Shown here: piece by piece, positions 25,730-33,928 of the stretch
Position numbering within the stretch: the stretch's first letter is position 1
Layout of the letters: each line of letters begins with the position of its first letter
NCBI GenBank assembly: GCA_965217175.1
Contig: OZ244251.1
Location: 62,001-126,000, forward strand
DNA from: Bin87 sp965217175
Lineage (GTDB): Bacteria; Chloroflexota; Dehalococcoidia; Lucifugimonadales; UBA3495
Length of the DNA stretch: 64,000 nucleotides
Reading direction: 5' to 3'
Position numbers and translations under genes: made by a program
Notes under the pieces: generated by a model
Told to the model about the DNA's origin: nothing
What the model saw: only the letters and a program-made list of their open reading frames with translations
Databases searched by the model: none

Positions 25730-26836
25730 TTAGGGCACCAGCATGGCGCGGGTGATTTGAGTTTGGCGCTGGCTCCACTCGGCCTGGGCGAAGGCTTCAT
25801 TGACATCGGCCAGCGGGAAGGTATGAGAAACCAGCTTGTCGAATGGCAGATGGTCCTGGTTACGCACCAGGAAGTCCAGCAGTTCGGGCAACAGGGCCGG
25901 ACGATACATCAGGCTGCCGACAATGTTTTTTCCCTGGAGCAGCTTGGACGGATCTATCGACACTTCCTGGCCGCGTACGATGTCACCGATTTCGACGAAG
26001 GTTCCGCCATTGGACAGCATGTCTATGCCTTCCCTCAGAAGATCGGCGCGTCCCACCAACTCCATCACCACATCGGCGCCGCGACCACGGGTGAGTTCCC
26101 GGACCCGGCTGACGCGGGTTTCGGGTGTGTTGAATTCCTCAATGTTAATGGTGTAGTCGGCTCCGAATTCTTCCGCCAACGCTAGGCGGTTTTCCAGGCG
26201 GTCCAACACGATGACGCGATCGGCTCCCCGTTCTTTCGCCATGGCGGTGGCGTGGAGACCCAGCCCGCCGGCCCCCATGATTACGACCGATTGGCCGTGG
26301 CTCATGTTGGCACGCTCAAGGCCGGTGGTAACCGTACCCATGGCGCAATTGACCGGTCCGAGCAGGTTGTCGGGTAGTTCATCGGGGACGCGGAAGAAGG
26401 GATGCCGTGGCGGCAAATAGAGGAAGTCCCCATAGGTTCCGGTGAAATAGGGCCAGTTTCCGGCGGCCGGATACTGCCGGTTTGCACACCAGTTGGTGGC
26501 TCCACGCAGGCACATGTGGCAACGGTAGCAGGGGAACACAGCGGCGTAGACGACGCGGTCGCCCTCCTGGACCGGATTGCCGTAGTAGTCGGAGTCGATG
26601 CCGTCACCAAGATATTCGATGACGCCCGTGCCCTCGTGTCCCATGACGCGCCCAGTCTCAGGGAGCGGCGAGTGCTCCTGCGTCTGGTCACCCCGCCACG
26701 TATGCAGGTCGGACCCGCAGATGCCAGCCTGGGTCATGCGCAGCAGAACTGCCCCCGGTTGTGGTTCGGGGACGTCGTATTCCTGAATTTCAAAGGGTTT
26801 GCCGTACTCTTTGACGACTACAATTCGTCCTTTCAT
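25730..26836 (-). CDS. Zinc-dependent alcohol dehydrogenase (MDR family)
   Basis: A 368-residue medium-chain dehydrogenase. The catalytic zinc site is visible as CGSDLHTW and GHEGTGVIEYLGDG. The structural zinc loop FPCYRCHMCLRGATNWCANR keeps all four Cys. The Rossmann motif is MGAGGLGLHATAMAKERGAD. This combination fits a threonine/sorbitol-dehydrogenase-like NAD(P)-dependent oxidation of an alcohol. It lies directly upstream of the flavin monooxygenase on the same strand and could process its product or supply its substrate. Confidence 0.88.
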   Translation of the reverse strand: MKGRIVVVKEYGKPFEIQEYDVPEPQPGAVLLRMTQAGICGSDLHTWRGDQTQEHSPLPETGRVMGHEGTGVIEYLGDGIDSDYYGNPVQEGDRVVYAAVFPCYRCHMCLRGATNWCANRQYPAAGNWPYFTGTYGDFLYLPPRHPFFRVPDELPDNLLGPVNCAMGTVTTGLERANMSHGQSVVIMGAGGLGLHATAMAKERGADRVIVLDRLENRLALAEEFGADYTINIEEFNTPETRVSRVRELTRGRGADVVMELVGRADLLREGIDMLSNGGTFVEIGDIVRGQEVSIDPSKLLQGKNIVGSLMYRPALLPELLDFLVRNQDHLPFDKLVSHTFPLADVNEAFAQAEWSQRQTQITRAMLVP

Positions 26837-26962
26837 AGCTGCTCCCTCCGGTGATTCCGGTTTTCAAATCGGTCTGCAATTGTTCGGTATCGTAGCACAC
26901 TGGCAACGGATAGGTAAGACGAATGATAGCAACGGCGGGCTGGTGAATAATCCGACAAACGT

Positions 26963-26991
26963 AAAGGGACGGGTTTGGCGCCCGCCCCTTT
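26963..26991 (-). terminator. Terminator-like hairpin after the CoA-transferase gene
   Basis: On the minus strand AAAGGGGCGGG pairs with CCCGTCCCTTT with one G-U wobble over a seven-base loop. It lies 50 bases after the CoA-transferase stop and before the dehydrogenase start region. Confidence 0.6.
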
Positions 26992-27040
26992 TAGAATGCA
27001 ATGTTCATCCCCTCCTGAAGAGAGGATTGCTGGTTGCTGA

Positions 27041-28255
27041 TTAGCCGGGGATTTCGTCGTAATGATGGAAGGTGCCAATGACGTTGGCCTCGTACATCGA
27101 CTGGACTTCGTCCTCGGAGTAGCCAAGCATTCCGGTGAGAACGTCCTCGTTGTGCTCACCCACCTGCGGCGTGCTGCCGACAATGGCTGGAGTCCGGCTG
27201 AAATGCCAGAAATCTCCGGAGACAGCGATGCTGCCAGCCAGGAAGTCAGGGACCTCGACCATCGCGCGCCGTTCCCACGGATGCGGGTCCTGGGCTGCCT
27301 GGGCGATGGTGTTCACCGGCGCCGCTACCACGTCGTGGTGCGTGAAGTGGGCGATGGCGTCTTTCATGGTCATGTTTGCCATCAGGTCGATCATGGCCTG
27401 GTTGACGACTTCGCCGTTGTTGCCGCGCTCGTGGCGGGTGGTAAAGCGAGGGTCTTCCAACCATTCGGGCTTGCCCAGGGCGTTGCAAACGCGATGCCAG
27501 TGGTGCTGGTCGCCGGCAGAGATCAGTACCCAGCCGTCTTGGCAGGGGTAGGTGCCGGACGGAGGAGCAGCTGATTCGCCGCGCTTGGGCTCAATGCCCG
27601 CGCCGTGGTAGGCGGTGATGGGAATCTCGGTGTAGCTGTATCCGGTGTCGGCGAGACAGGCATCAATAGTTTGCCCCTCTCCGGAGGATTCCCGCTCATG
27701 AAGAGCGGCCAAAGTTCCGATGGCGGCGTGCAGCGCCGTGGTGCGGTCGATTATGGGCACACCGGCGCGGATGGGCGGCATTCCCTCTTCTCCGGTAACC
27801 ATCGCGATGCCGGACATGGTTTGACCGATGGGGTCATATCCAATCTGGTCGCTGTATGGTCCAAACTGTCCATAGGCGGACACATTGACCATGATGATGC
27901 GGGGGTTCAGTTCGTAGAGAACATCGTATCCGAAGCCCATGGTGGCGATGGTGCCGGGGCGGAAGTTCTGCAACAGGACGTCGGAGACTTTAACCAACTT
28001 GCTCAGTACTTCTTTACCCTGCTCCTTGCGGAGGTCGATGCTCAGGCTCTTCTTGCCGCTGTTATATTGCACCCAGTATGCGGACTGCTTGCGAACCCAG
28101 GGGGCGTGATAACGGGTTTCTTCTCCGCCCAGACGTTCGACTTTGATAACTTCTGCACCCAAACGGGCCAGTACCTGCGCGCAGCGAGGACCGGCCTGAT
28201 GCCGACCCAAGTCGATTACGCGGATTCCATCCAGGGGGCCTTTCGCTTCTGCCAT
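27041..28255 (-). CDS. Type III CoA-transferase (CaiB/BaiF family)
   Basis: A 404-residue enzyme that moves CoA between carboxylic acids such as formyl-, succinyl- or carnitinyl-CoA and an acceptor. It opens PLDGIRVIDLGRHQAGPRCA, with the usual GxRVxDL start, and shows GAEVIKVERLGGEETRYHAP and NSGKKSLSIDLRKEQGKEVL. The aspartate nucleophile, normally about residue 165-170, is probably in the PPIRAGVPIIDRTTALHAAI segment (IID). The length is normal. It stands alone with its own terminator. Confidence 0.9.
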   Translation of the reverse strand: MAEAKGPLDGIRVIDLGRHQAGPRCAQVLARLGAEVIKVERLGGEETRYHAPWVRKQSAYWVQYNSGKKSLSIDLRKEQGKEVLSKLVKVSDVLLQNFRPGTIATMGFGYDVLYELNPRIIMVNVSAYGQFGPYSDQIGYDPIGQTMSGIAMVTGEEGMPPIRAGVPIIDRTTALHAAIGTLAALHERESSGEGQTIDACLADTGYSYTEIPITAYHGAGIEPKRGESAAPPSGTYPCQDGWVLISAGDQHHWHRVCNALGKPEWLEDPRFTTRHERGNNGEVVNQAMIDLMANMTMKDAIAHFTHHDVVAAPVNTIAQAAQDPHPWERRAMVEVPDFLAGSIAVSGDFWHFSRTPAIVGSTPQVGEHNEDVLTGMLGYSEDEVQSMYEANVIGTFHHYDEIPG

Positions 28256-28630
28256 GACCGGTTCACCTCAATCGCTGGGTTTGATAAACGGTGTCGCCGC
28301 CGGTTGCGGACGCACTCCTTTACCTACTATTAGTTTCGTCATTCTACGCCGCGACGGAATAATCGGCAAGCCGGCGCAACCGCCCCGAAGCTCACACTAA
28401 ACCTTTCCCCTTCCCACGGCATCAATGGCTGATCAACGTCGCTGCCGGTTCGCAATTGCCACCCCTCCGGGCTGCCTCCAATGACCGCCGCGAAACCTTC
28501 TGACGACGATAATGTGCTGCTATTTTCACAGTTATCGTGAAAACCGCGGCGGACGGTCGCCACACGTAATGACAGTAGGCCGTAGACGCAGGGCAAGCAC
28601 GGATGGTATCTGTTGATACGGTGTTAACTG

Positions 28631-29929
28631 ATGGCGAATCATAAAGCAGGTGAACCAGCCGGGAACTCGCGCGACCATGCGATACTGCCCATTACGGAGA
28701 AACAGCTGGCCAACCTGTGGGAACGACGCGCGGCGCGCAGCGCCGATCTGCGTACGGACAAAGGGGCAAGAGTTCGGGTGTTGTACGCCGGCCGGCCGGG
28801 CGTCACTGCCGGCCCGGACTTTCCCGATGCACTGCTGCTGGTGGAAGGACAAGGTCTGGTTCACGGAGATGTGGAAGTCCATCTGCGGCAACGGGATTGG
28901 CGGGCCCACAGGCACCAGCATGATCCCAACTACAACGGCGTAGCCCTGCATGTTGCTCTGGAACCCGATGCTGTTCCGGCGGTTACCCTCAGCGGCCTGG
29001 CCCCTCCGGTGGTTGAATTGCGCTCCCTGCTGGACATTGCCGCCGACGAGTCAGCGGATGGCGAGGTAGCCCAACGATTGTGGCGGATGCTGTCCCAATA
29101 CGGATACCAACGGCCAAACTGCGCCGATCAGATGGCGGCGCTGCTGAACCGGGCTGGCGACGAGCGGTTTTTGCCCCGTAGCATACTCGTGCGCAACTCG
29201 CTGGAGACGGAATTACCGGGTCAATTGCTTTGGGAAGCAATCCTCCGGGCGTTGGGATACCGGCATAACCAGCACGCGATGGTGGAGTTGGCCGGCGCCG
29301 TGCCCATCGGGAAGCTAACCCACGCCGTCAGTGACATTCCCCCAGGCGAACGAATCGACGCATTGCAGGGCTGGTTGATGATATGGGCTGGCTTCAACGC
29401 TGGGACCGGTCGTCCGGCGTGGTGGCCTCCGTCCAGTTTGGGAGCGCCTCTGGATAAGAAACAATGGCGACTGTTTCGCGTGCGGCCGGCCAATCATCCG
29501 GCGAGGCGGCTGACGGGAGCAGCGGCGCTCGTCGACCGCTACAGCGTAACCGGGCTGGTAGCGGGATTGTGGCGAGCGGCGTCGAGCGGTGTGCCGTCCC
29601 GAATGACCGAGTCCCTGGCCGTGAACGGCAGGGAGGGCGAAAAGACTGCACCCATTGGTGTGGGCAGGGCACGAGACATCGCCGTGAACGCAGTGTTACC
29701 GTTGCTCCACGGCTGGCGTTTGGCTTCGGGAGACGTTGCCGGGGCACACGCCATGCTGAGTCTGTATCGTGGCTACAATCTGCTTGGCGAGAACGAGATT
29801 ACACGGCAACTGACGTCATTATTGCAAGAACCCGGCTGGGGACGGGTGGCAAAAACCGCCCGACAACAGCAGGGTTTTATTCACTTGCAACGTTTGCTGG
29901 CCGGCGAAGCACGCCCCCGATTACTTTAG
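28631..29929 (+). CDS. DUF2851 family protein
   Basis: A 432-residue protein with the DUF2851 signature near the N-terminus: VLYAGRPGVTAGPDFPDALL, HGDVEVHLRQRDWRAHRHQH and DPNYNGVALHV. The conserved Asp, Glu, His and Lys-like positions suggest a nuclease-like or metal-binding active site, but no activity is established. The length is normal for the family. Its end overlaps by nine bases the end of the first cupin gene on the other strand. There is no operon partner on its own strand. Confidence 0.8.
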   Translation: MANHKAGEPAGNSRDHAILPITEKQLANLWERRAARSADLRTDKGARVRVLYAGRPGVTAGPDFPDALLLVEGQGLVHGDVEVHLRQRDWRAHRHQHDPNYNGVALHVALEPDAVPAVTLSGLAPPVVELRSLLDIAADESADGEVAQRLWRMLSQYGYQRPNCADQMAALLNRAGDERFLPRSILVRNSLETELPGQLLWEAILRALGYRHNQHAMVELAGAVPIGKLTHAVSDIPPGERIDALQGWLMIWAGFNAGTGRPAWWPPSSLGAPLDKKQWRLFRVRPANHPARRLTGAAALVDRYSVTGLVAGLWRAASSGVPSRMTESLAVNGREGEKTAPIGVGRARDIAVNAVLPLLHGWRLASGDVAGAHAMLSLYRGYNLLGENEITRQLTSLLQEPGWGRVAKTARQQQGFIHLQRLLAGEARPRLL

Positions 29930-30253
29930 GGGTACAGCCAGCGAGATCCGGGCTTCTTCGCCGGTGTTGCGGATGATATGGCCGTGTCCGGTAAGGTCTT
30001 CTGCCACCAGAACATCGCCGGGCCCGAATTGCCTTTTGCCGCCATCTGCGACTTCGATCTCGGCGCCACCGGACATGAACACCACGTACTGACGCCGCGG
30101 AGCGGTATGGTAATCATCCCACCACCCCGGAGGCCGTTGTCCAACGGTGATGTCACCAGGGCCCACGTTGTTGGCGATCCCGGCGAATTCGTCGGGTGTA
30201 ACGTCCTGGAAATGAGATTCGCCGTCGTCACCGGTGAAGATACGTACGATCAT
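29921..30253 (-). CDS. Cupin-fold protein, third of a tandem set
   Basis: A 110-residue single-domain cupin. I chose the ATG at 30253, preceded by AGAGGAAA; an upstream ATG at 30274 lacks a site. It has two cupin motifs: APRRQYVVFMSGGAEIEVAD and FGPGDVLVAEDLTGHGHI. The metal ligands are reduced compared with the classical G(X)5HXH(X)3-4E: the His-His pair is replaced by Arg-Arg-Gln, while the His of GHGH remains. It belongs with the two cupins upstream on the same strand, which share the start IxRxxTGxDxESHF. Confidence 0.8.
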   Translation of the reverse strand: MIVRIFTGDDGESHFQDVTPDEFAGIANNVGPGDITVGQRPPGWWDDYHTAPRRQYVVFMSGGAEIEVADGGKRQFGPGDVLVAEDLTGHGHIIRNTGEEARISLAVPLK

Positions 30254-30314
30254 GGTTTTCCTCTGGTTAGCCATCTCCCGTAACGGGAGATGGCCTGGTC
30301 AACAGGTTCAGCGA

Positions 30315-30659
30315 TTAGCCTTCAGCCAGGGGCACTGCCAGGGAGACGCGGAAATCATCGCCGATGCTTCGAGCGATGTGGCCGTGTCCCGTGAGGTCCT
30401 CGGCAACGAGTACGTCGCCGGGGAACATGCGCACGGTGGTGCCGTCGGCGACCTCGAATTCGGCGATGCCGTTGAGGTTCACGACGTACTGCCGGCGGGG
30501 AGCGTTGTGGTAATCGGAAAAACTGGGTGATTCGCGGCGGCCGACGGTGAGGTCGCCGGTGCCGACGTTGTTGGCGATGTCGGCGAATTGATCCGGGGTA
30601 AGTTCCTCGAAATGGCTCTCGTTGTCACTGCCGGTATAAACCCTTATTATTTGTCCCAT
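30315..30659 (-). CDS. Cupin-fold protein, second of a tandem set
   Basis: A 114-residue cupin very similar to the next gene downstream. It starts at an ATG behind AAGGAGG and reads MGQIIRVYTGSDNESHFEEL, APRRQYVVNLNGIAEFEVAD, MFPGDVLVAEDLTGHGHIAR. The DLTGHGH segment is almost identical in the downstream copy. Such small cupins often act as sugar or aromatic-acid isomerases or as non-enzymatic binders. The spacing of 61 bases to the next start suggests one transcript. Confidence 0.8.
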   Translation of the reverse strand: MGQIIRVYTGSDNESHFEELTPDQFADIANNVGTGDLTVGRRESPSFSDYHNAPRRQYVVNLNGIAEFEVADGTTVRMFPGDVLVAEDLTGHGHIARSIGDDFRVSLAVPLAEG

Positions 30660-30711
30660 TGGTAGCCTCCTTGATGGTATTTAAGAGATGGTATGGATGA
30701 GGATGAATCCT

Positions 30712-31050
30712 TCAGTCGGCCAGGGGAATGACCGCCGTTAGACTGGGCTGGTCGCCCACGACGCGGGTGGTGTGTCCCTGTCCGGATGTGTCTTCAACCA
30801 GTCGGGCATCGCCCGGTCCGTAGCGCACGGTGGTGCCATCGCCCAGACCGATTTCTATCTCGCCGCCCAACGAAATGATGTACTGACGTCGGGGCGCCGG
30901 ATGCCAGTCGATGAAGTGGCCGGGAGGCCATTCACGAAAGGAAATGGAACGGGCCGCCTGGCCCTCGGTCAGTTCGGGATGGTTTGCCAGGCTGGTTTCC
31001 TCAAGGTGCGACTGGCCGTCGTTGCCAGCGTAGAGTCGGTAAATTGCCAT
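30712..31050 (-). CDS. Cupin-fold protein, first of a tandem set
   Basis: A 112-residue cupin, the most divergent of the three. The start is the ATG at 31050 behind AGGTGGG; upstream sequence in frame is not protein-like. It reads MAIYRLYAGNDGQSHLEETS, APRRQYIISLGGEIEIGLGD, YGPGDARLVEDTSGQGHTTR. All three share the PRRQY motif where cupins usually keep HxH, and end in the same VIPL/AVPL strand. Confidence 0.8.
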   Translation of the reverse strand: MAIYRLYAGNDGQSHLEETSLANHPELTEGQAARSISFREWPPGHFIDWHPAPRRQYIISLGGEIEIGLGDGTTVRYGPGDARLVEDTSGQGHTTRVVGDQPSLTAVIPLAD

Positions 31051-31238
31051 TTGCCCACCTGCTTTACGGGTCTGCGCCCATGCTGGGTTCATATTACCGC
31101 CGCCACCGGCGCGGGGCAAGCACGGAACAACGGATCTAACCGTTCCGGAGGATCCTGTGATCCGGGCGATACCTGCGGGCTTATCGGGGAACTGCGTCCG
31201 ACACAATAACGATCGTGGATTGGCAGACTAACCGCCGA

Positions 31239-32096
31239 CTATCGCCGCTCCTGGGGACGCGGAGTGCGGGGAACGTAAATCCATCCTTCCAGCCGAGCAT
31301 CGGGCAATTCGTCGGCGGCGGGATGACGAAATCGTGTTGAGTCCAAACACCAGGCGGCGGCGGCCACGGCTGCGACCACCGAATCGAGGCAATCGTCGTT
31401 GGCGCGACAACCCATCCGCACCAGGGTCAGGTTGGGCAACGGAACATTCGAAGCGTCCTCCAGGCCCTTAATTATGGCGTCTCGTCGATGGATAGCCAGC
31501 TGAGCCTTTTTGTATCCCTTGGTGGTGGTGCGGTCGAACCCGATCGCATTCAGGAACGCCCCTGGCATTAATTCCAGCATTGTCACGGTATCGGCGGGCT
31601 CCGTTGGAGCATCGAGAGGAGGCACGTGCCAACGAGTTGGGCAGGATTCGTGCCAATCGTGAAGCATGGTCATACCGAGGTGGGTCATTGGCGCCATGTT
31701 GGGGTTGGCGCGGTGCAGCGGGGAAAAACTCTCCGGGAAGTATGCCAGGTCGCCGGCCCGTTTCGGCTCGGCAAACCGCCGGACGTAGTCGTTGCGCGCG
31801 TCACCAAATTCGTCGGGGGTCATCCCGGCGGCAATGCGCCACACTTCGGGCATGTCAATGGGCACGCGCCTGGGTTGCAATGCCAGCGCGAATTTTGCGG
31901 GAACGCCGAACGGGAAATCGAGTGCGGCGACGGCAGGAGTTGGAACCGTAGTCAACAACTCGAACAAGTCCTCGCGACGGGCGGGTTGCGAGCCGTCGAA
32001 CAGGAGCGTTCCCTCAGAGGTCAATCGCCCCTGGGTAACCCACGTATTGCGGTCATCGCGGGCTCCGCTGAAATCAACGCCGATTATGGTGGTCAT
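31239..32096 (-). CDS. DUF429 family protein
   Basis: A 285-residue protein starting at an ATG at 32096 (MTTIIGVDFSGARDDRNTWV), where GVDFSGAxxxR is the DUF429 signature of a predicted RNase H-like nuclease fold. Further marks are AALDFPFGVP (second acidic strand), ELMPGAFLNAIGFD.. and the C-terminal DCLDSVVAAVAAAAW with the last acidic residue. The biological role of DUF429 proteins is not established. It lies head to head with an SDR gene. Confidence 0.75.
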   Translation of the reverse strand: MTTIIGVDFSGARDDRNTWVTQGRLTSEGTLLFDGSQPARREDLFELLTTVPTPAVAALDFPFGVPAKFALALQPRRVPIDMPEVWRIAAGMTPDEFGDARNDYVRRFAEPKRAGDLAYFPESFSPLHRANPNMAPMTHLGMTMLHDWHESCPTRWHVPPLDAPTEPADTVTMLELMPGAFLNAIGFDRTTTKGYKKAQLAIHRRDAIIKGLEDASNVPLPNLTLVRMGCRANDDCLDSVVAAVAAAAWCLDSTRFRHPAADELPDARLEGWIYVPRTPRPQERR

Positions 32097-32224
32097 GGTG
32101 TTTGCATTGTAGACGCTTTCGGGCTCTGCAACGGCTTGTCCAAACTGCCGTCCCCCCTGGTTTGCCCGCATGGTATCAAGGTTCCGCCTGTTATAATCCT
32201 GACAGCAGTTCAGGAGGCTACACA

Positions 32225-33016
32225 ATGGATTTGCAATTGAACGGAAAGGTCGCAATCGTGGGCGGGGCCAGCAAGGGCCTCGGGCGCGCTTGCGCTGAGG
32301 TACTGGCGGAAGAGGGCGCCCGGGTCGCTATATGTTCCCGAACGGCGTCCGACCTGGAAAGGGCCGCCGACGAGATCCGGGCTGCCACCGGAGCAGACAT
32401 ATTCACGTTTGCCGGTGACCTGGACCGGGAAGACACCATCCAGGACCTGGTCGCTCAAACCGCCGCCCACTTCGGGCAGATCGATATTATAGTTAACAAC
32501 TCCGGGGGCCCTCCACAGTCGTACGCCAAGGACTCTACCGAAGAGCTCTGGCAGATTTCGGCCAACCGTTCGCTGTTCTTCTTTGCGCGAATGACCCGCG
32601 AAGCGTTGCCGCATCTGCGAGCCCAGGGCGGCGGCCGCATCATCAACATACTGGCCAGCACGGTTTACACCCCGATACCCAACCTGGCGTTGTCAGCGGC
32701 GACCCGTATGGGTGTGATCGGCTTCATGAAAAACCTGGCCGACGATATCGGCCAGGAGAACATCCTGATCAACAACGTTTGCCCTGGCAGCATCATGTCG
32801 GAGCGCATGATGGAGAACGTGGAGGACCGGGCGCGAACCCAGGGGATCTCGGTTGAAGATGCCTTGTCCCAACGCGCCGAGCAAACTGCCCTGAAACGCA
32901 TCGGCGAACCCAAAGAACTAGCTTACCTGGTGGCTTTCCTGGCGTCTTCGCGGTCCAGTTACATGACTGGTACGACGATGCTGGTGGACGGCGGCCTGGT
33001 TCGCTCGGTAATGTAG
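32225..33016 (+). CDS. SDR-family FabG-like protein lacking the catalytic Tyr and Lys
   Basis: A 263-residue SDR starting at an ATG behind CAGGAGG. The cofactor motif is complete (GGASKGLGRACAEVL), with Arg-Thr after strand 2 suggesting NADP. NNSGG and ILAST are present. At the active site, where FabG has YSASK, it reads LSAATR: Tyr is replaced by Ser and Lys by Arg. A subgroup of FabG homologs with S-N/A-x-x-R at this place is known, so it is probably not simply dead. The C-terminal GTTMLVDGGLVRSVM is typical. The substrate is unknown. Confidence 0.85.
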   Translation: MDLQLNGKVAIVGGASKGLGRACAEVLAEEGARVAICSRTASDLERAADEIRAATGADIFTFAGDLDREDTIQDLVAQTAAHFGQIDIIVNNSGGPPQSYAKDSTEELWQISANRSLFFFARMTREALPHLRAQGGGRIINILASTVYTPIPNLALSAATRMGVIGFMKNLADDIGQENILINNVCPGSIMSERMMENVEDRARTQGISVEDALSQRAEQTALKRIGEPKELAYLVAFLASSRSSYMTGTTMLVDGGLVRSVM

Positions 33017-33049
33017 ATTGCTCCTACTGTCGCCGACGTTATCATAAAC

Positions 33050-33412
33050 GTGTCCACGCCACGCAACACACCAACGCCACCGCCGGAGCCAACCAGCGCC
33101 GAAGAATACGTGGATCGGGGCAATCGGTACAGTCGAAATGGGGTTTACGAGCGCGCCATCGCTGACTACTCCACCGCGATTGAACTGGATGCCGACTGTG
33201 CCGATGCGTGGTTCAATCGTGGTATTTCGTGGTACGAAGTGGGCGATTATGCGCAGTCAATCGCTGACCTCACCGAGGCCATCCGAATCAACCCCGCGGA
33301 CGATAATTACTACTCACGCCGTTCGCTGTCGTACCTATTCAACGACGAACCGGACGCTGCCCAGGCCGACATGGATGAGAGCGAGGCAATACGCCTGCGG
33401 CAATGGGGGTAG
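33050..33412 (+). CDS. Small TPR-repeat protein
   Basis: A 120-residue protein with a Pro-rich start (TPRNTPTPPPEPTSAEE) and about three tetratricopeptide repeats: EYVDRGNRYSRNGVYERAIA.., DAWFNRGISWYEVGDYAQSI.. and DNYYSRRSLSYLFNDEPDAA... It probably starts at GTG 33050. It works as a protein-binding scaffold. The repeats are close in consensus to the longer TPR protein at 56693. It follows the SDR gene by 33 bases. Confidence 0.75.
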   Translation: MSTPRNTPTPPPEPTSAEEYVDRGNRYSRNGVYERAIADYSTAIELDADCADAWFNRGISWYEVGDYAQSIADLTEAIRINPADDNYYSRRSLSYLFNDEPDAAQADMDESEAIRLRQWG

Positions 33413-33455
33413 CGCTCCGCCCGAGTACCGGCCGACAACATCAGCAACCTGATCG

Positions 33456-33494
33456 AAAAAACACCCCCGCTGGGCGTTTGCTCAACGGGGGTTT
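33456..33494. terminator. Bidirectional terminator between convergent genes
   Basis: CCCCCGCTG (33463-33471) and CAACGGGGG (33482-33490) pair, with a G-U wobble when read on the minus strand. The minus-strand copy ends in GTTTTTTC and the plus-strand copy in TTTATT. It sits between the TPR gene and the DUF35 gene. Confidence 0.8.
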
Positions 33495-33515
33495 ATTCAT
33501 GCGGGTTTGCAGGCG

Positions 33516-33926
33516 CTAACCCACGGGTTTGAAGTAAGGAATGCTGATCTGCGGGGTAGCGGTCCGGAAGGTTACCTCTACCTCCATTCCAATTGACACG
33601 TCGGCGGGGTTGCAATCCACGATGTTGGTGAACATGCGGACCCCCTCATCAAGTTCCACCAGCGCCAGCACGTAAGGGACCATCTCTTCAAAACCGGTAG
33701 TCCGGTTCTGATTGGTAACGGTATAAGTCCACACCGTGCCGTGCCCGCTGGACTGCACCCACTGGATGTTCTCGCTCCAACAGTTGGCGCAGATACCGCG
33801 GGGGTACCATTGATACTCGTTGCAGTCGTCGCAGCGCTGGATGACGAGTTGTCCGCGACGGCAAGAATCCCAAAAGGGTCGAGTTTCACCGACGATAGTC
33901 GGCAATGGCCTGTTCCATTCCGGCAT
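33516..33926 (-). CDS. DUF35 OB-fold protein with zinc ribbon (thiolase partner)
   Basis: A 136-residue protein. The N-terminal rubredoxin-like zinc ribbon is CDDCNEYQWYPRGICANC and the OB-fold follows (SSGHGTVWTYTVTNQNRTTG, VPYVLALVELDEGVRMFTNI). Proteins of this family bind acyl-CoA and form complexes with thiolases or HMG-CoA synthases, channelling the CoA ester. It starts two bases after the stop of the thiolase-like gene on the same strand, so the pair is co-translated. The stop is close to a shared terminator. Confidence 0.88.
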   Translation of the reverse strand: MPEWNRPLPTIVGETRPFWDSCRRGQLVIQRCDDCNEYQWYPRGICANCWSENIQWVQSSGHGTVWTYTVTNQNRTTGFEEMVPYVLALVELDEGVRMFTNIVDCNPADVSIGMEVEVTFRTATPQISIPYFKPVG

Positions 33927-33928
33927 GG

